Shown here in pieces: positions 1 to 7,000 of a DNA stretch of 7,453 nucleotides (the first letter of the stretch is position 1; each line of letters starts with the position of its first letter). The DNA comes from Candidatus Uhrbacteria bacterium (lineage in GTDB: Bacteria; Patescibacteriota; Patescibacteriia; UBA9934; GWF2-40-263). The stretch covers positions 1-7,453 of the forward strand of contig JACQSJ010000015.1 of the NCBI GenBank assembly GCA_016205995.1, given 5' to 3'. Below the pieces are notes generated by a model that was given only the letters and a program-made list of their open reading frames with translations, was not told the origin of the DNA and made no database searches. The position numbers were made by a program, and so were the translations under genes.

Positions 1-16
1 ACCGACTTCAAACACT

Positions 17-376
17 ATGAACCGACAAGACATCGTGAAGCTCGTGGAAAACTCACAGCTCGATGAGCAAGTGAAACGCGAGCTCCTCAACCTGATCATT
101 GAGAAGGGCATCACCCACGAGGTGGTTGACTCGATTAAGGAAGCCTTTGATAACGCTGTTATCGCTACCATGAAGGCTGGGGGCGTCGACGTGACCCAGA
201 CAGAGGAATTCAAGGCCGCGGAAGCCGAATTCGCTGCTGCGGCTGAGGCTGCCAAGGCTCAGCTTGACTCTGAGATGGACCAAGTCCAGAAGGAGATGAA
301 GCAGGTCCAGGACGATACTGCCAAGCAATTGGACAATCTCCAGGCACAGGTCATCAAAGACAAAATCTCCCAATAG
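17..376 (+). CDS. Small alanine/glutamate-rich helical protein, probable coiled coil, unknown function
   Basis: A 119-residue protein that I do not recognise. Residues 1-50 look like short amphipathic helices. Residues 60-119 are dense in Ala, Glu, Lys, Gln and Asp, with a run of alanines around 73-79 followed by hydrophobics at heptad-like spacing (VQKEMKQVQDDTAKQLDNLQ), as expected of a coiled coil. There is no cysteine, signal peptide or membrane segment, so it is probably cytoplasmic and self-associating; that is inference. The ATG at 17 is the first start in the window, but the frame stays open to the left edge and no Shine-Dalgarno is visible in the 16 bases before it, so the true start could lie outside. 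The TAG stop at 374-376 is followed within a few bases by an intrinsic terminator, which supports a real transcribed gene. It converges on thrS. A spurious ORF is unlikely because the opposite-strand frame over it gives only a leucine-rich shadow. Confidence 0.75.
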   Translation: MNRQDIVKLVENSQLDEQVKRELLNLIIEKGITHEVVDSIKEAFDNAVIATMKAGGVDVTQTEEFKAAEAEFAAAAEAAKAQLDSEMDQVQKEMKQVQDDTAKQLDNLQAQVIKDKISQ

Positions 377-382
377 GAACCA

Positions 383-420
383 AAAACCACCCCGAGCGAG
401 TCGAAGGGTGGTTTTGTTTT
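383..420 (+). terminator. Bidirectional intrinsic terminator between convergent genes
   Basis: A perfect 10-bp stem pairs AAAACCACCC (383-392) with GGGTGGTTTT (406-415) around a 13-base loop. On the plus strand the stem runs into TTTTGTTTT (412-420), which terminates the small helical protein gene. On the minus strand the stem ends in TTTTT (382-386), so it can also terminate thrS, whose stop is at 423-425. The loop (GAGCGAGTCGAA) resembles the core of palindromic repeats common in many bacterial genomes, so the terminator may have come from such a repeat; that part is inference. Confidence 0.85.
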
Positions 421-422
421 GC

Positions 423-2216
423 TTATTGCGGGAACTGGCTGGCTCGCAGCGCGCGGTCTACGAGCTCGACGGCTGGAATGATGAGATCCTCATCCTGCCC
501 GAACACGTTCACCTTGAAGTCTCCCCCTTCGACTTCCTTGGCACCGATAACGATGGTCCATGGGATCTTGTGGGTAGCCGAGTTGCGGATCTTCTTGCCG
601 ACTTTCTCGTTGGAATCATCGAGGTCCACACGAATGTCTGCTTCGGCAAGTTTCGCCTGGAGCGTCTTGGCAAACGGAACGAATTCATCGCTGACCGTCG
701 CCAGACGTAGCTGAACCGGAGCGATCCAGAATGGGAATGCGCCAGCGTAATGCTCGATAAGGACAGCAGTGAAACGCTCAAGCGATCCAGAGATTGCCCG
801 GTGCACCATGACAGGACGTTTCTTTGTGCCATCAGAATCTGCGTACTCTAGGCCAAAGCGTTCAGGTTGGTTGAAATCAAGCTGGATGGTGGCGAGCTGC
901 CAGGTACGGCCGATCGCATCGTGCGCCATGAAATCGATCTTGGGCCCGTAGAACGCAGCTTCCCCTACTCCAAGCTCGTAGTCCTTCCCGAGGTCGTCAA
1001 GGAGTCCCTTGAGGGTCGCAACCGCGTTCTCCCAGACATCCGCGCCCCCTAGGTATTTCTCGGGAGTATCTGGATCATTCACGGAAAGTCGGATTGAGAG
1101 AGGCATGTTAAACGCCTTGTAAAACTTGGTGATGATCTCGTAGATCGCCCGAGCCTCATCTTTCACCTGATCCATACGACAAAAGATGTGGGCGTCGTCC
1201 TGAGTGATCGAGCGCACGCGGGTGAGCCCAGCAAGCTGTCCCGTGTTCTCGTCTCGATAAACGGTTGTCACTTCTGAGAGACGTAGCGGCAAGTCGCGGT
1301 ACGAACGAGGTTCAGACGCATAGATCTGCGTGTGGTGCGGACAGTTCATGGGTTTGAGGACGAACTCTTCCTCGGACTTTTTGCTCGAAACGTGAAAGAT
1401 GTCATCGGCAAACTTATCCCAATGGCCGCTTGTTTTGTAGAGATCACTCTTGGCCAGATGTGGAATCCAGACTTTCTCGTACCCATAAGGCTTCATGAGC
1501 GACCAGACGAACTCGTCCAAGAGCCGACGAATGGTTGTGCCTTTTGGGGTGAAGAGCGGAAGTCCTGAACCCACGAGCGGCGAGAAGGCAAAGAGTCCAA
1601 GCTCCGCACCGAGTTTTCGGTGATCGCGCTTCTTGGCTTCTTCGAGCATGGTGAGGTACTGGTCGAGCTCTTGCTGGGTTTCAAACGCAAGGCCATAGAT
1701 GCGCTGCATCTGAGGATTCTCCTCTTTTCCGCGCCAATAGGCACCAGCGAGTTTCCAGAGCTTGAACGCACCTACCTCTTTGACGTTCCCGACATGGGGA
1801 CCGCGACAAAGGTCGACGAACTCACCTGTGTGATAAAGCGAGGCCACATCTGGGTGAGCAACGTCGATATCTTGTGCTTCCTCTGGATTCACCTTGGTCG
1901 TCCCCTTTTCCTTTAGATCTCGAAGAAGTTCGATCTTGAAGTCTTGCCCCATCTCCCCAAACTTCTTAATCGCCTCGTCAATCGAGATCTCCTCACGCAC
2001 CATCTCGTGCCCTTCCGCGACAATCTTGCGCATCTCGGCCTCCAGTTTCTCAAGATCTTCCTCCGTAATGGGCGTGGCAAACAGGATATCGTAAAAAAAT
2101 CCGTTTTCCACAACCGGGCCGACCCCGAGCTTAATCCCCGGGTACAGGCGAGACGCGGCCGCAGCCAGGACGTGCGCGGCCGTATGCCGCATGGCGTGTA
2201 ATTTATCGTTTTCCAT
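423..2216 (-). CDS. thrS: Threonyl-tRNA synthetase lacking the TGS domain
   Basis: Class II aminoacyl-tRNA synthetase that charges tRNA-Thr with threonine in the cytoplasm. The 597 residues begin directly in the N2 editing domain: the HxxxH zinc/editing motif is H11 and H15 (HTAAH), and the partner CxxxH is C137 and H141 (CRGPH). These correspond to H73, H77, C182 and H186 of the E. coli enzyme, so serine editing should be intact. The catalytic core carries the zinc-binding C292 (NCPHH), H343 (DDAHIF) and H472 (VHRA), motif 2 (YRDENTGQLAGLTRVRS, from about 320) and motif 3 (HRAISGSLERF, from about 472). The anticodon-binding domain fills roughly 500-590. E. coli ThrRS has 642 residues; the missing part is the N-terminal TGS (N1) domain of about 60 residues. 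It cannot be hidden upstream, because an in-frame stop and another gene lie there. No Shine-Dalgarno precedes the ATG; the seven bases before it are TTTTATT. Confidence 0.97.
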   Translation of the reverse strand: MENDKLHAMRHTAAHVLAAAASRLYPGIKLGVGPVVENGFFYDILFATPITEEDLEKLEAEMRKIVAEGHEMVREEISIDEAIKKFGEMGQDFKIELLRDLKEKGTTKVNPEEAQDIDVAHPDVASLYHTGEFVDLCRGPHVGNVKEVGAFKLWKLAGAYWRGKEENPQMQRIYGLAFETQQELDQYLTMLEEAKKRDHRKLGAELGLFAFSPLVGSGLPLFTPKGTTIRRLLDEFVWSLMKPYGYEKVWIPHLAKSDLYKTSGHWDKFADDIFHVSSKKSEEEFVLKPMNCPHHTQIYASEPRSYRDLPLRLSEVTTVYRDENTGQLAGLTRVRSITQDDAHIFCRMDQVKDEARAIYEIITKFYKAFNMPLSIRLSVNDPDTPEKYLGGADVWENAVATLKGLLDDLGKDYELGVGEAAFYGPKIDFMAHDAIGRTWQLATIQLDFNQPERFGLEYADSDGTKKRPVMVHRAISGSLERFTAVLIEHYAGAFPFWIAPVQLRLATVSDEFVPFAKTLQAKLAEADIRVDLDDSNEKVGKKIRNSATHKIPWTIVIGAKEVEGGDFKVNVFGQDEDLIIPAVELVDRALRASQFPQ

Positions 2217-2240
2217 AATAAAAGCGGTCGTTATGACCGC
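2217..2240 (-). terminator. Hairpin with T-tract immediately upstream of thrS
   Basis: On the minus strand GCGGTC (2235-2240) pairs perfectly with GACCGC (2224-2229) around a 5-base loop, and TTTTATT (2217-2223) follows before the thrS ATG. This is the form of an intrinsic terminator for the upstream membrane-protein gene (stop at 2259-2261). The U-tract touches the thrS start codon, so the hairpin could instead be a leader structure on read-through transcripts that hinders or tunes thrS initiation. The stem is only 6 bp, so termination may be partial. Confidence 0.6.
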
Positions 2241-2243
2241 CTT

Positions 2244-2272
2244 ACTGTACCCTGTCTTTTATCGGATATCAA
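2244..2272 (-). promoter_or_regulatory. Candidate sigma70-type promoter for thrS
   Basis: On the minus strand TTGATA (2267-2272, five of six matches to TTGACA) and TACAGT (2244-2249, four of six to TATAAT) are separated by exactly 17 bases. Transcription would start near 2236-2238, inside the hairpin arm, giving a leader of about 20 bases that lacks the full hairpin and has no Shine-Dalgarno. The -35 lies in the last codons of the upstream gene. The -10 match is modest, so this is a candidate only. Confidence 0.45.
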
Positions 2273-3479
2273 TATAGATGTGGTCCTTGAGTCTGGGGAC
2301 GGTACTCACCCAGAATGGGAAGAATTCCACGGTCACGTCGGTCGCGACACCCTCGCCGACCAACAGCTCGCGCACCTCCTCTTCTGACATCCCCACGAAT
2401 CGACCGACCTGGAGTGCTTCACTGGTGCGTGATGTAATCGCCGGGACCGCGAGAGAGACAAGGATGTTTGCCTGTCCCGCCTCCTCATCGACCGCCTCGA
2501 CCGTCACAGCCATCGTGCTCGCATCCGCATTCACGAACTCTTGTCCTTGTCCCAGACCCTCGTACAGTTTCGCAAGGGCAATCTTGCCCAACGCCTCCTG
2601 GTCAAAAAATACCGCCGTCACCTTGAGTGTGAGCGTCACGTCGAAACTCTGTGCCTCGGTATCCGATTCGATCGAGAAAGTCTTCTCGACAACCTCGACG
2701 TCATACGACTGTCCACTAAATGTTTCGCCAACTTCTGTCGCGAGCATGGCCTTGGCATCTTCCAGCAAGCTCGACTCGAGCTCTACGGCAGCGGCATCTA
2801 GTTCTTCTTGTGAAACAACCGCAACGGAATAGACACCGCCCGTAAAGGCTTCCGCACTCGTCGCATAGACAGACTCCTGTCGCGCGGCGGATAAACCAGG
2901 GATGCTAAAACGCGTCGGCTCAATGTTCCCGCTCTCCCCTGCCACATCTGCATACACCTGCGCGTCAACGGAGCCGCCGGCTGGAACGGTTACGGCTGAC
3001 TCAAGTCGAAACAAAACCCCCGACTCGGTCAGAAAACGCGTTGTGGCGACGAGTGACTGAGCGAACGTCAAATTGTTGTAGATCGTTACGGTCCCTCGGG
3101 CGATATCTTCGACGGTCTTGGCCGACTCGCCTGTTGGTTCAAAGGTCTGGGTGCGACCAAGCGTTCCGGACACAACCGCTCCGCGCACATCCGTCGTACG
3201 CGTTGGTACCTCGTACACGTTAGCGACGAACTCTGTTGTGATCGGTTCCTCCGTAGAGTCGACGTGAATCACTGCCTGAACAGTCGACAGATACAACACG
3301 GCCAACAGCGCCGCTGCCACAAGCACGATGAACGTGAGGGCAATGCGTCGATACATGATGAGTGGCACGGCCGCAGGCTGGGTGATCTCAAGATCCTCGA
3401 TGTCGGTCACGGTAATCTTCTTGGCACCTCCCTTTCTAACGGCCACCCTCTTCTTTGGAACAACTTTCTTGGTGGGCAT
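2259..3479 (-). CDS. Single-pass membrane protein with baseplate-J-like domain (CPR-type)
   Basis: A 406-residue protein. Residues 1-21 are rich in Lys and Arg and presumably cytoplasmic. Residues about 46-66 form one hydrophobic segment (ALTFIVLVAAALLAVLYLS) with no cleavage site, suggesting an anchor with the rest of the chain outside the cell. Residues about 128-197 resemble the baseplate-J-like beta domain: an ARGTVTIYN strand, then ATTRFL, VTVPAGGS, and the SGNIEPTRFSIPGL signature. Residues about 225-250 are helical and acidic. The C-terminus (about 360-406) has an FVGMSEEEVRELL helix and an FFPFWVSTVP segment, a combination I associate with a recurrent CPR family annotated as baseplate J-like. 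Its function is unknown. No phage tail genes are nearby, so a cell-envelope role is more likely than a phage one (inference). The ATG at 3479 follows a strong promoter by only seven bases. Confidence 0.85.
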   Translation of the reverse strand: MPTKKVVPKKRVAVRKGGAKKITVTDIEDLEITQPAAVPLIMYRRIALTFIVLVAAALLAVLYLSTVQAVIHVDSTEEPITTEFVANVYEVPTRTTDVRGAVVSGTLGRTQTFEPTGESAKTVEDIARGTVTIYNNLTFAQSLVATTRFLTESGVLFRLESAVTVPAGGSVDAQVYADVAGESGNIEPTRFSIPGLSAARQESVYATSAEAFTGGVYSVAVVSQEELDAAAVELESSLLEDAKAMLATEVGETFSGQSYDVEVVEKTFSIESDTEAQSFDVTLTLKVTAVFFDQEALGKIALAKLYEGLGQGQEFVNADASTMAVTVEAVDEEAGQANILVSLAVPAITSRTSEALQVGRFVGMSEEEVRELLVGEGVATDVTVEFFPFWVSTVPRLKDHIYIDIR

Positions 3480-3486
3480 ATAACCT

Positions 3487-3515
3487 ATTATAAATCATCC
3501 GCTAACTTTAGCCAA
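3487..3515 (-). promoter_or_regulatory. Sigma70-type promoter for the J-like membrane protein gene
   Basis: On the minus strand TTGGCT (3510-3515, four of six matches to TTGACA) and a perfect TATAAT (3487-3492) are 17 bases apart. Only AGGTTAT separates the -10 from the ATG at 3479, so transcription should start within one or two bases of the start codon, giving a leaderless or nearly leaderless mRNA. The AGG in this stretch could act as a ribosome site only if transcription begins further upstream. Confidence 0.7.
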
Positions 3516-3516
3516 A

Positions 3517-3539
3517 GTACCGTCACTCAGTGTCGGTAC
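3517..3539 (-). terminator. Hairpin at the 3' end of the zinc-ribbon gene, possible weak terminator
   Basis: GTACCGTCACT and AGTGTCGGTAC form an imperfect inverted repeat, with 10 of 11 positions complementary around a tight loop. On the minus strand the hairpin contains the TGA stop of the zinc-ribbon gene and is followed by only TTT (3514-3516), so it is a weak terminator or a 3' stabilising stem. It ends right beside the -35 box of the next promoter. Confidence 0.4.
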
Positions 3540-3816
3540 TTGTGTCATCCCGACGAGTGTCGTTCGTCGAGGAGGGATCTCGAGTCAATGTCTGCTCCCA
3601 CCCACATGATAGACACCACGCGCGAACGGCGTCCTCAAGAAACTGAATTATCAACGGACATCCGCACGACTTGTTAGGACACAGCACAATATCCGGAAAC
3701 GTCTCCATCTTTCGGTCAAGCGCACTCAATAACCGTTTCTCAAAATCCGGCGAAAAATGCTTCGCCTCAAAAAACCCTTCACGTTCTTCTTTTAGTTCAG
3801 GATTAAAGATGCTCAT
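3523..3816 (-). CDS. Small zinc-ribbon-like protein with repeat-encoded C-terminal tail
   Basis: An unrecognised protein of 97 residues from the ATG at 3816. The frame also has a TTG at 3837, but ATG with a GGA five bases upstream is the better start. Residues 1-40 are charged and helical (FNPELKEEREGFFEAKHF). C46, C51 and C53 (CPNKSCGC) are followed by C68 and C71 (AWCLSCGW), a CxxxxC...CxxC arrangement fitting a zinc ribbon with a 14-16 residue spacer. The family is unknown to me; such ribbons often bind nucleic acid or mediate contacts, so no specific job is claimed. The last residues, from about R79 (RDPSSTNDTRRDDT), are encoded by a palindromic repeat-like sequence and are probably not part of the fold. 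The start overlaps the end of the broken hicB frame by 14 bases, which suggests former translational coupling. The stop is TGA at 3523-3525. Confidence 0.6.
   Translation of the reverse strand: MSIFNPELKEEREGFFEAKHFSPDFEKRLLSALDRKMETFPDIVLCPNKSCGCPLIIQFLEDAVRAWCLSCGWEQTLTRDPSSTNDTRRDDTSTDTE
3544..3584 (+). repeat. Palindromic repeat-like sequence inside a coding region
   Basis: The sequence runs from GTCATCCCGACGAG to GGAGGGATCTCGAG. It has a 6-bp inner stem CGACGA (3551-3556) with TCGTCG (3564-3569) and an outer ATCC (3547-3550) with GGAT (3575-3578). A GTCATCC...GGGATCTCG frame around a GC-rich palindrome is the look of small dispersed repeats seen in many bacterial genomes. Read on the minus strand it gives RDPSSTNDTRRDDT, an Arg/Asp/Ser-rich peptide like those such repeats produce when they fall in genes. 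Only one copy lies in this window, so its repeat status rests on recognition. Confidence 0.5.
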
Positions 3817-3961
3817 AAGATTCCAAAACCAATTCAAGAGCTTCTTCTAAATTTGACTCAACCTCCTCACGGGACCGGCCTTGAGTATTCACTCCTGAGA
3901 CTTCCTTCACCCAACCCAACCACCAATCATCTCATTGTTTGAAAATCTTTGTGTATTGCAT
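3803..3961 (-). pseudogene. hicB-like: HicB-family antitoxin frame interrupted by one in-frame TGA
   Basis: Reading from the ATG at 3961 gives MQYTKIFKQ, then TGA (3932-3934), then DDWWLGWVKEVSGVNTQG and RSREEVESNLEEALELVLE to a TAA at 3803-3805. This matches the layout of short HicB/UPF0150 antitoxins: an N-terminal strand beginning M-x-Y-T, an acidic-WW turn, a G-V-x-T-Q-G strand, then an amphipathic E-A-L-E-L-x-L-E helix. The frame is 52 sense-or-stop codons long; the family usually has about 65-75 residues, so the C-terminus is also short. HicB neutralises the HicA mRNA interferase, but no HicA is present on either side. A GTG at 3892, eight bases after GGAAG, could restart translation but would make only the second half. 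TACAAT (3968-3973) six bases before the ATG is a plausible -10 without a good -35. A sequencing error at the TGA would turn this into an intact small gene. Confidence 0.65.
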
Positions 3962-3975
3962 GTTGTCATTGTAGT

Positions 3976-4071
3976 CCTGTGTCATTGCGAGCGCTAGCGA
4001 AGCAATCCTTCGACATGCCGAGGGATCGCTTCGTCGGTCGACAATCAACTCCCTCCTCGCAATGACACAGG
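3976..4071 (+). repeat. 96-bp palindromic repeat element with perfect 16-bp terminal inverted repeats
   Basis: The ends CCTGTGTCATTGCGAG (3976-3991) and CTCGCAATGACACAGG (4056-4071) are exact inverted copies. Inside, CGAAGCAATCC (3998-4008) pairs with GGATCGCTTCG (4023-4033) in 10 of 11 positions, so the transcript can fold into a nested hairpin with an asymmetric bulge at 4034-4055. The TGTCATTGCGAG...GAAGCAATCC core is a kind of small palindromic repeat seen in many unrelated bacterial genomes. It encodes no protein. It begins four bases after the dnaE stop codon (minus-strand sense) and ends 14 bases before the hicB-like ATG. It may protect the dnaE mRNA 3' end or terminate it, but it lacks a T-tract. 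It looks like a non-autonomous mobile element. Confidence 0.8.
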
Positions 4072-4075
4072 TGGA

Positions 4076-7000
4076 TTACTCCACACTCACATTCTGCCTC
4101 CCCACGAGCGCGGCGATCGCGCTTACGACCGAATCGGTAGCGGCGACCGAGTAGTCGGTTTGGATGCGACGCATCTGTCCGCCGGACTCCACCATGAGAC
4201 ATACAGGCTTGGGACCAGGAGTCGACGTCAGAATTTCTCGCAGACTTGCCACCATCTCCTGTGTGGGCTTGCCCTTCAAAGCAATCGAGAGAGCCCCTCG
4301 ATGGAAAATTGCTGGCGACTCCTCGTGCTCCGTTACTATCTCCTCGCGCACGTCTCCCGTGACCCACTGCCCGCTCTTCAGCATCTGCGCCACATCCTCC
4401 ATGTTCGTTTCATCTACGGCGATAAAACTGTTGGCGAGAAGTTTCTTCTCTTCCCCGTCGCGGGCGGATACTTTCGCCGAGACCAACACAATATGATCGG
4501 GGATAAGCATCGTCTTCGCCTCTGTATAGGTACGTGGAAACACGATCACCTCCGTCGAGCCGGTGAGATCCTCCAGTCCCACGAAAGCCATGGGCTCCCC
4601 TTTCTTGGTGATAATCTCCTTCATCGTCGTAATGATTCCTCCGACGCGAACAAATGCTCCGTCCTTCTGATCGACCACGCGCGCGCAATCGAGCAGTTGA
4701 CCCTTGAACGCCTCCGCGAACGGATCATACGGATGGGCGCTCACGTAGAGCCCAAGCAGTTCCTTCTCCCACGCCAACAACTCTCGTGTTGTCGCTGTCG
4801 GAATTTCGCGCAAAACAATCCCATGACTCATCACGGCGGAAGTTCCCGCGAATAAACTTTGCTGGTTACTCGCCTTCTCTTTCTGGATCGCCTTGTTGTG
4901 CAAAAGAATGCGGTCGATGTTTTCCAAGAGCTGCTTGCGTTCCCCAAATCGGTCGAGTGCGCCGGATTTGATGAGCGCCTCAAGTGACTTTTTGTTGAAT
5001 GCCCTGTGCGAAATACGACCCGCGATGTCAGCGAGGTCTTTGAATGGACCATGGGCCTTGCGCTCCGCGATGATCGACTCCACCACCTCCTCCCCAAGAT
5101 TCTTGATCACCAACAACCCGAACCGGATCTGTGTGTCAGTGATGAACGTAAAGTCTTTTCGACTCTCGTTGATGTCCGGCGAGAGGACTGCTATGCCCAT
5201 GCGCGCACACTCCTTCACCGCCTCCGCAATCTTTTCCAAGTCGCCCGACTCCGCGGTCATGAGCGCAGTCATGTACTCGGCCGGAAAGTTCGCTTTCATG
5301 TACGCCGTCTGGTAGGCGACCATGCCGTAGGACGCGGCGTGTGCCTTATTAAATCCATACGCAGCAAACGGCTCGATGAGCTTCCAAAGCTCCGTCGCCT
5401 GCGCTTTAGTCATGCCGTGTTCAACGAACCCGTCGACGAGCTTCACTTTCTGCAGTGCCATCTCCTCGGGAATCTTCTTTCCCATGGCCTTGCGCAGCTT
5501 GTCAGCTTCCAGCCACGAGTATCCCGCCAAGTGAATGGCTGTCAGCATGACGTCGTCTTGATACACAAGCAAACCATAGGACTTCTGCAAGAAGCCCTCC
5601 ATGCGAGGATCCATAAACTTCACGAGGCTCGCATCATGCTTGCGACGGATGTATTCAGGGATCACTTCGATTGGTCCCGGACGATACAACGCGACCATGG
5701 CCATGATGTCCTCCACGCGCTCGGGACGCAGGTCCATAAGGTACTTGGTCATGCCGTCACCGTTGAGCTGAAATACGCCCATCGTGTGACCGGCCGCAAG
5801 GAGTTCGAAGGTCTTCTTGTCATCGACCGGGATATCCTGTGTCACGACCTCGATCCCCTTCACCGCGCGCACCAACGCCACCGCATCTCCCAAAATCGAC
5901 AGGTTGCGGATCCCAAGAAAATCCATTTTCACGAGACCCGCGGATTCAACCGCGTGCATCTCGTACTGCGTGATGATCTTTCCTTCCTTGGTATCAATCT
6001 GTAACGGAGTGAAATCCGTAAGAGCGGTCGGCGAGATTACCGTTCCTGCCGCGTGGATGGAAACGTGCCGCGCACAGCCTTCGATACGCTGGGCCAAATC
6101 AATGACGCGACGAATATTCGCATCCGTATCGTATTTCTTTTTGAGGTCCGGCGCTTCTTGCAGCGCCCTCTCAAGCGTCATTGGGAATCCTTGCGATCCC
6201 ATGGGGACGAGCTTCGCGACCTCGTCGATCATGCCATACGGAAAGCCAAGGGCACGACCAACATCGCGCACGCTGCCGCGCGCAAGCATGGTTCCAAATG
6301 TACAAATCTGCGCGACCTTCTCGTGCCCATACTTACCGCGCACATAGTCGAGGACTTCGTCTCGGCGATTATCCGCAAAGTCGGCGTCGATATCCGGCGC
6401 GGAAGGACGTTCAGGATTCAAGAAGCGCTCGAACGGCAACTGATAGAGCAATGGATCGATCGAAGAAATCCCGATCGAATAGCTGACCAGCGAACCGGCC
6501 GCCGACCCTCGCGTGGTCGTGACAATGCCATGCTCGTTTGCCCACGTAAGAAAATCGGACACGATAAGCAAGTACGGACAAAAGCCCTTCTGGTCAATAA
6601 TGTCGAGTTCGTAATTGAGACGCTTGGTCTCAACCTCGTCGAGCTCCCGCGCCCGCCGTTCTTTGAGGTTTGCAAACGCTCGATCCGTAAGTACCTGTCG
6701 GAACGTCTTCCCTTCTTCAATCTCAAACTTCGGAAAATTCCACTTCCCAAGATCAAGTTCTACCTGACAACGATCGGCGATCAACTTCGTGTTCGTAATG
6801 GCTTCCGGACAATCGCGGAACCGCTCTTCCATGTACTCCCCCGACACCATCGAGGCGTCGTATTCATACTGATTCATGCGGTCGAATTGTTCGAGGGTTC
6901 TCCCGCCCTTAATACAGTTCAAAATCTTCCACGCTTCCATGTCCTGCGGCTTGAGATAAAACGTGTTCTTCGTCGCAACAACAGGAACACCGAGCTCGCG

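Noticed and set aside
2217..2258. T-box riboswitch or tRNA-mimic operator in the thrS leader
   Set aside because: The intergenic space is only 42 bases, too short for a T-box, and shows just one 6-bp stem.
3932..3934. TGA read as glycine (code 25), which would make hicB intact
   Set aside because: dnaE and thrS stay open for over 1,700 codons without using TGA, and the zinc-ribbon gene ends in TGA, so the standard code fits better.
3965..3987. GTCATTG occurring twice (3965-3971 and 3981-3987) as a possible target-site duplication of the palindromic element
   Set aside because: The second copy is inside the element's own terminal repeat and no matching copy flanks the other end.
3966..4367. 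Minus-strand frame ending in CHCEEGVDCRPTKRS and ASARNDTGLQ
   Set aside because: Its C-terminus is the translated palindromic repeat and its N-terminus overlaps dnaE out of frame; this peptide is a known kind of artefact of such repeats.
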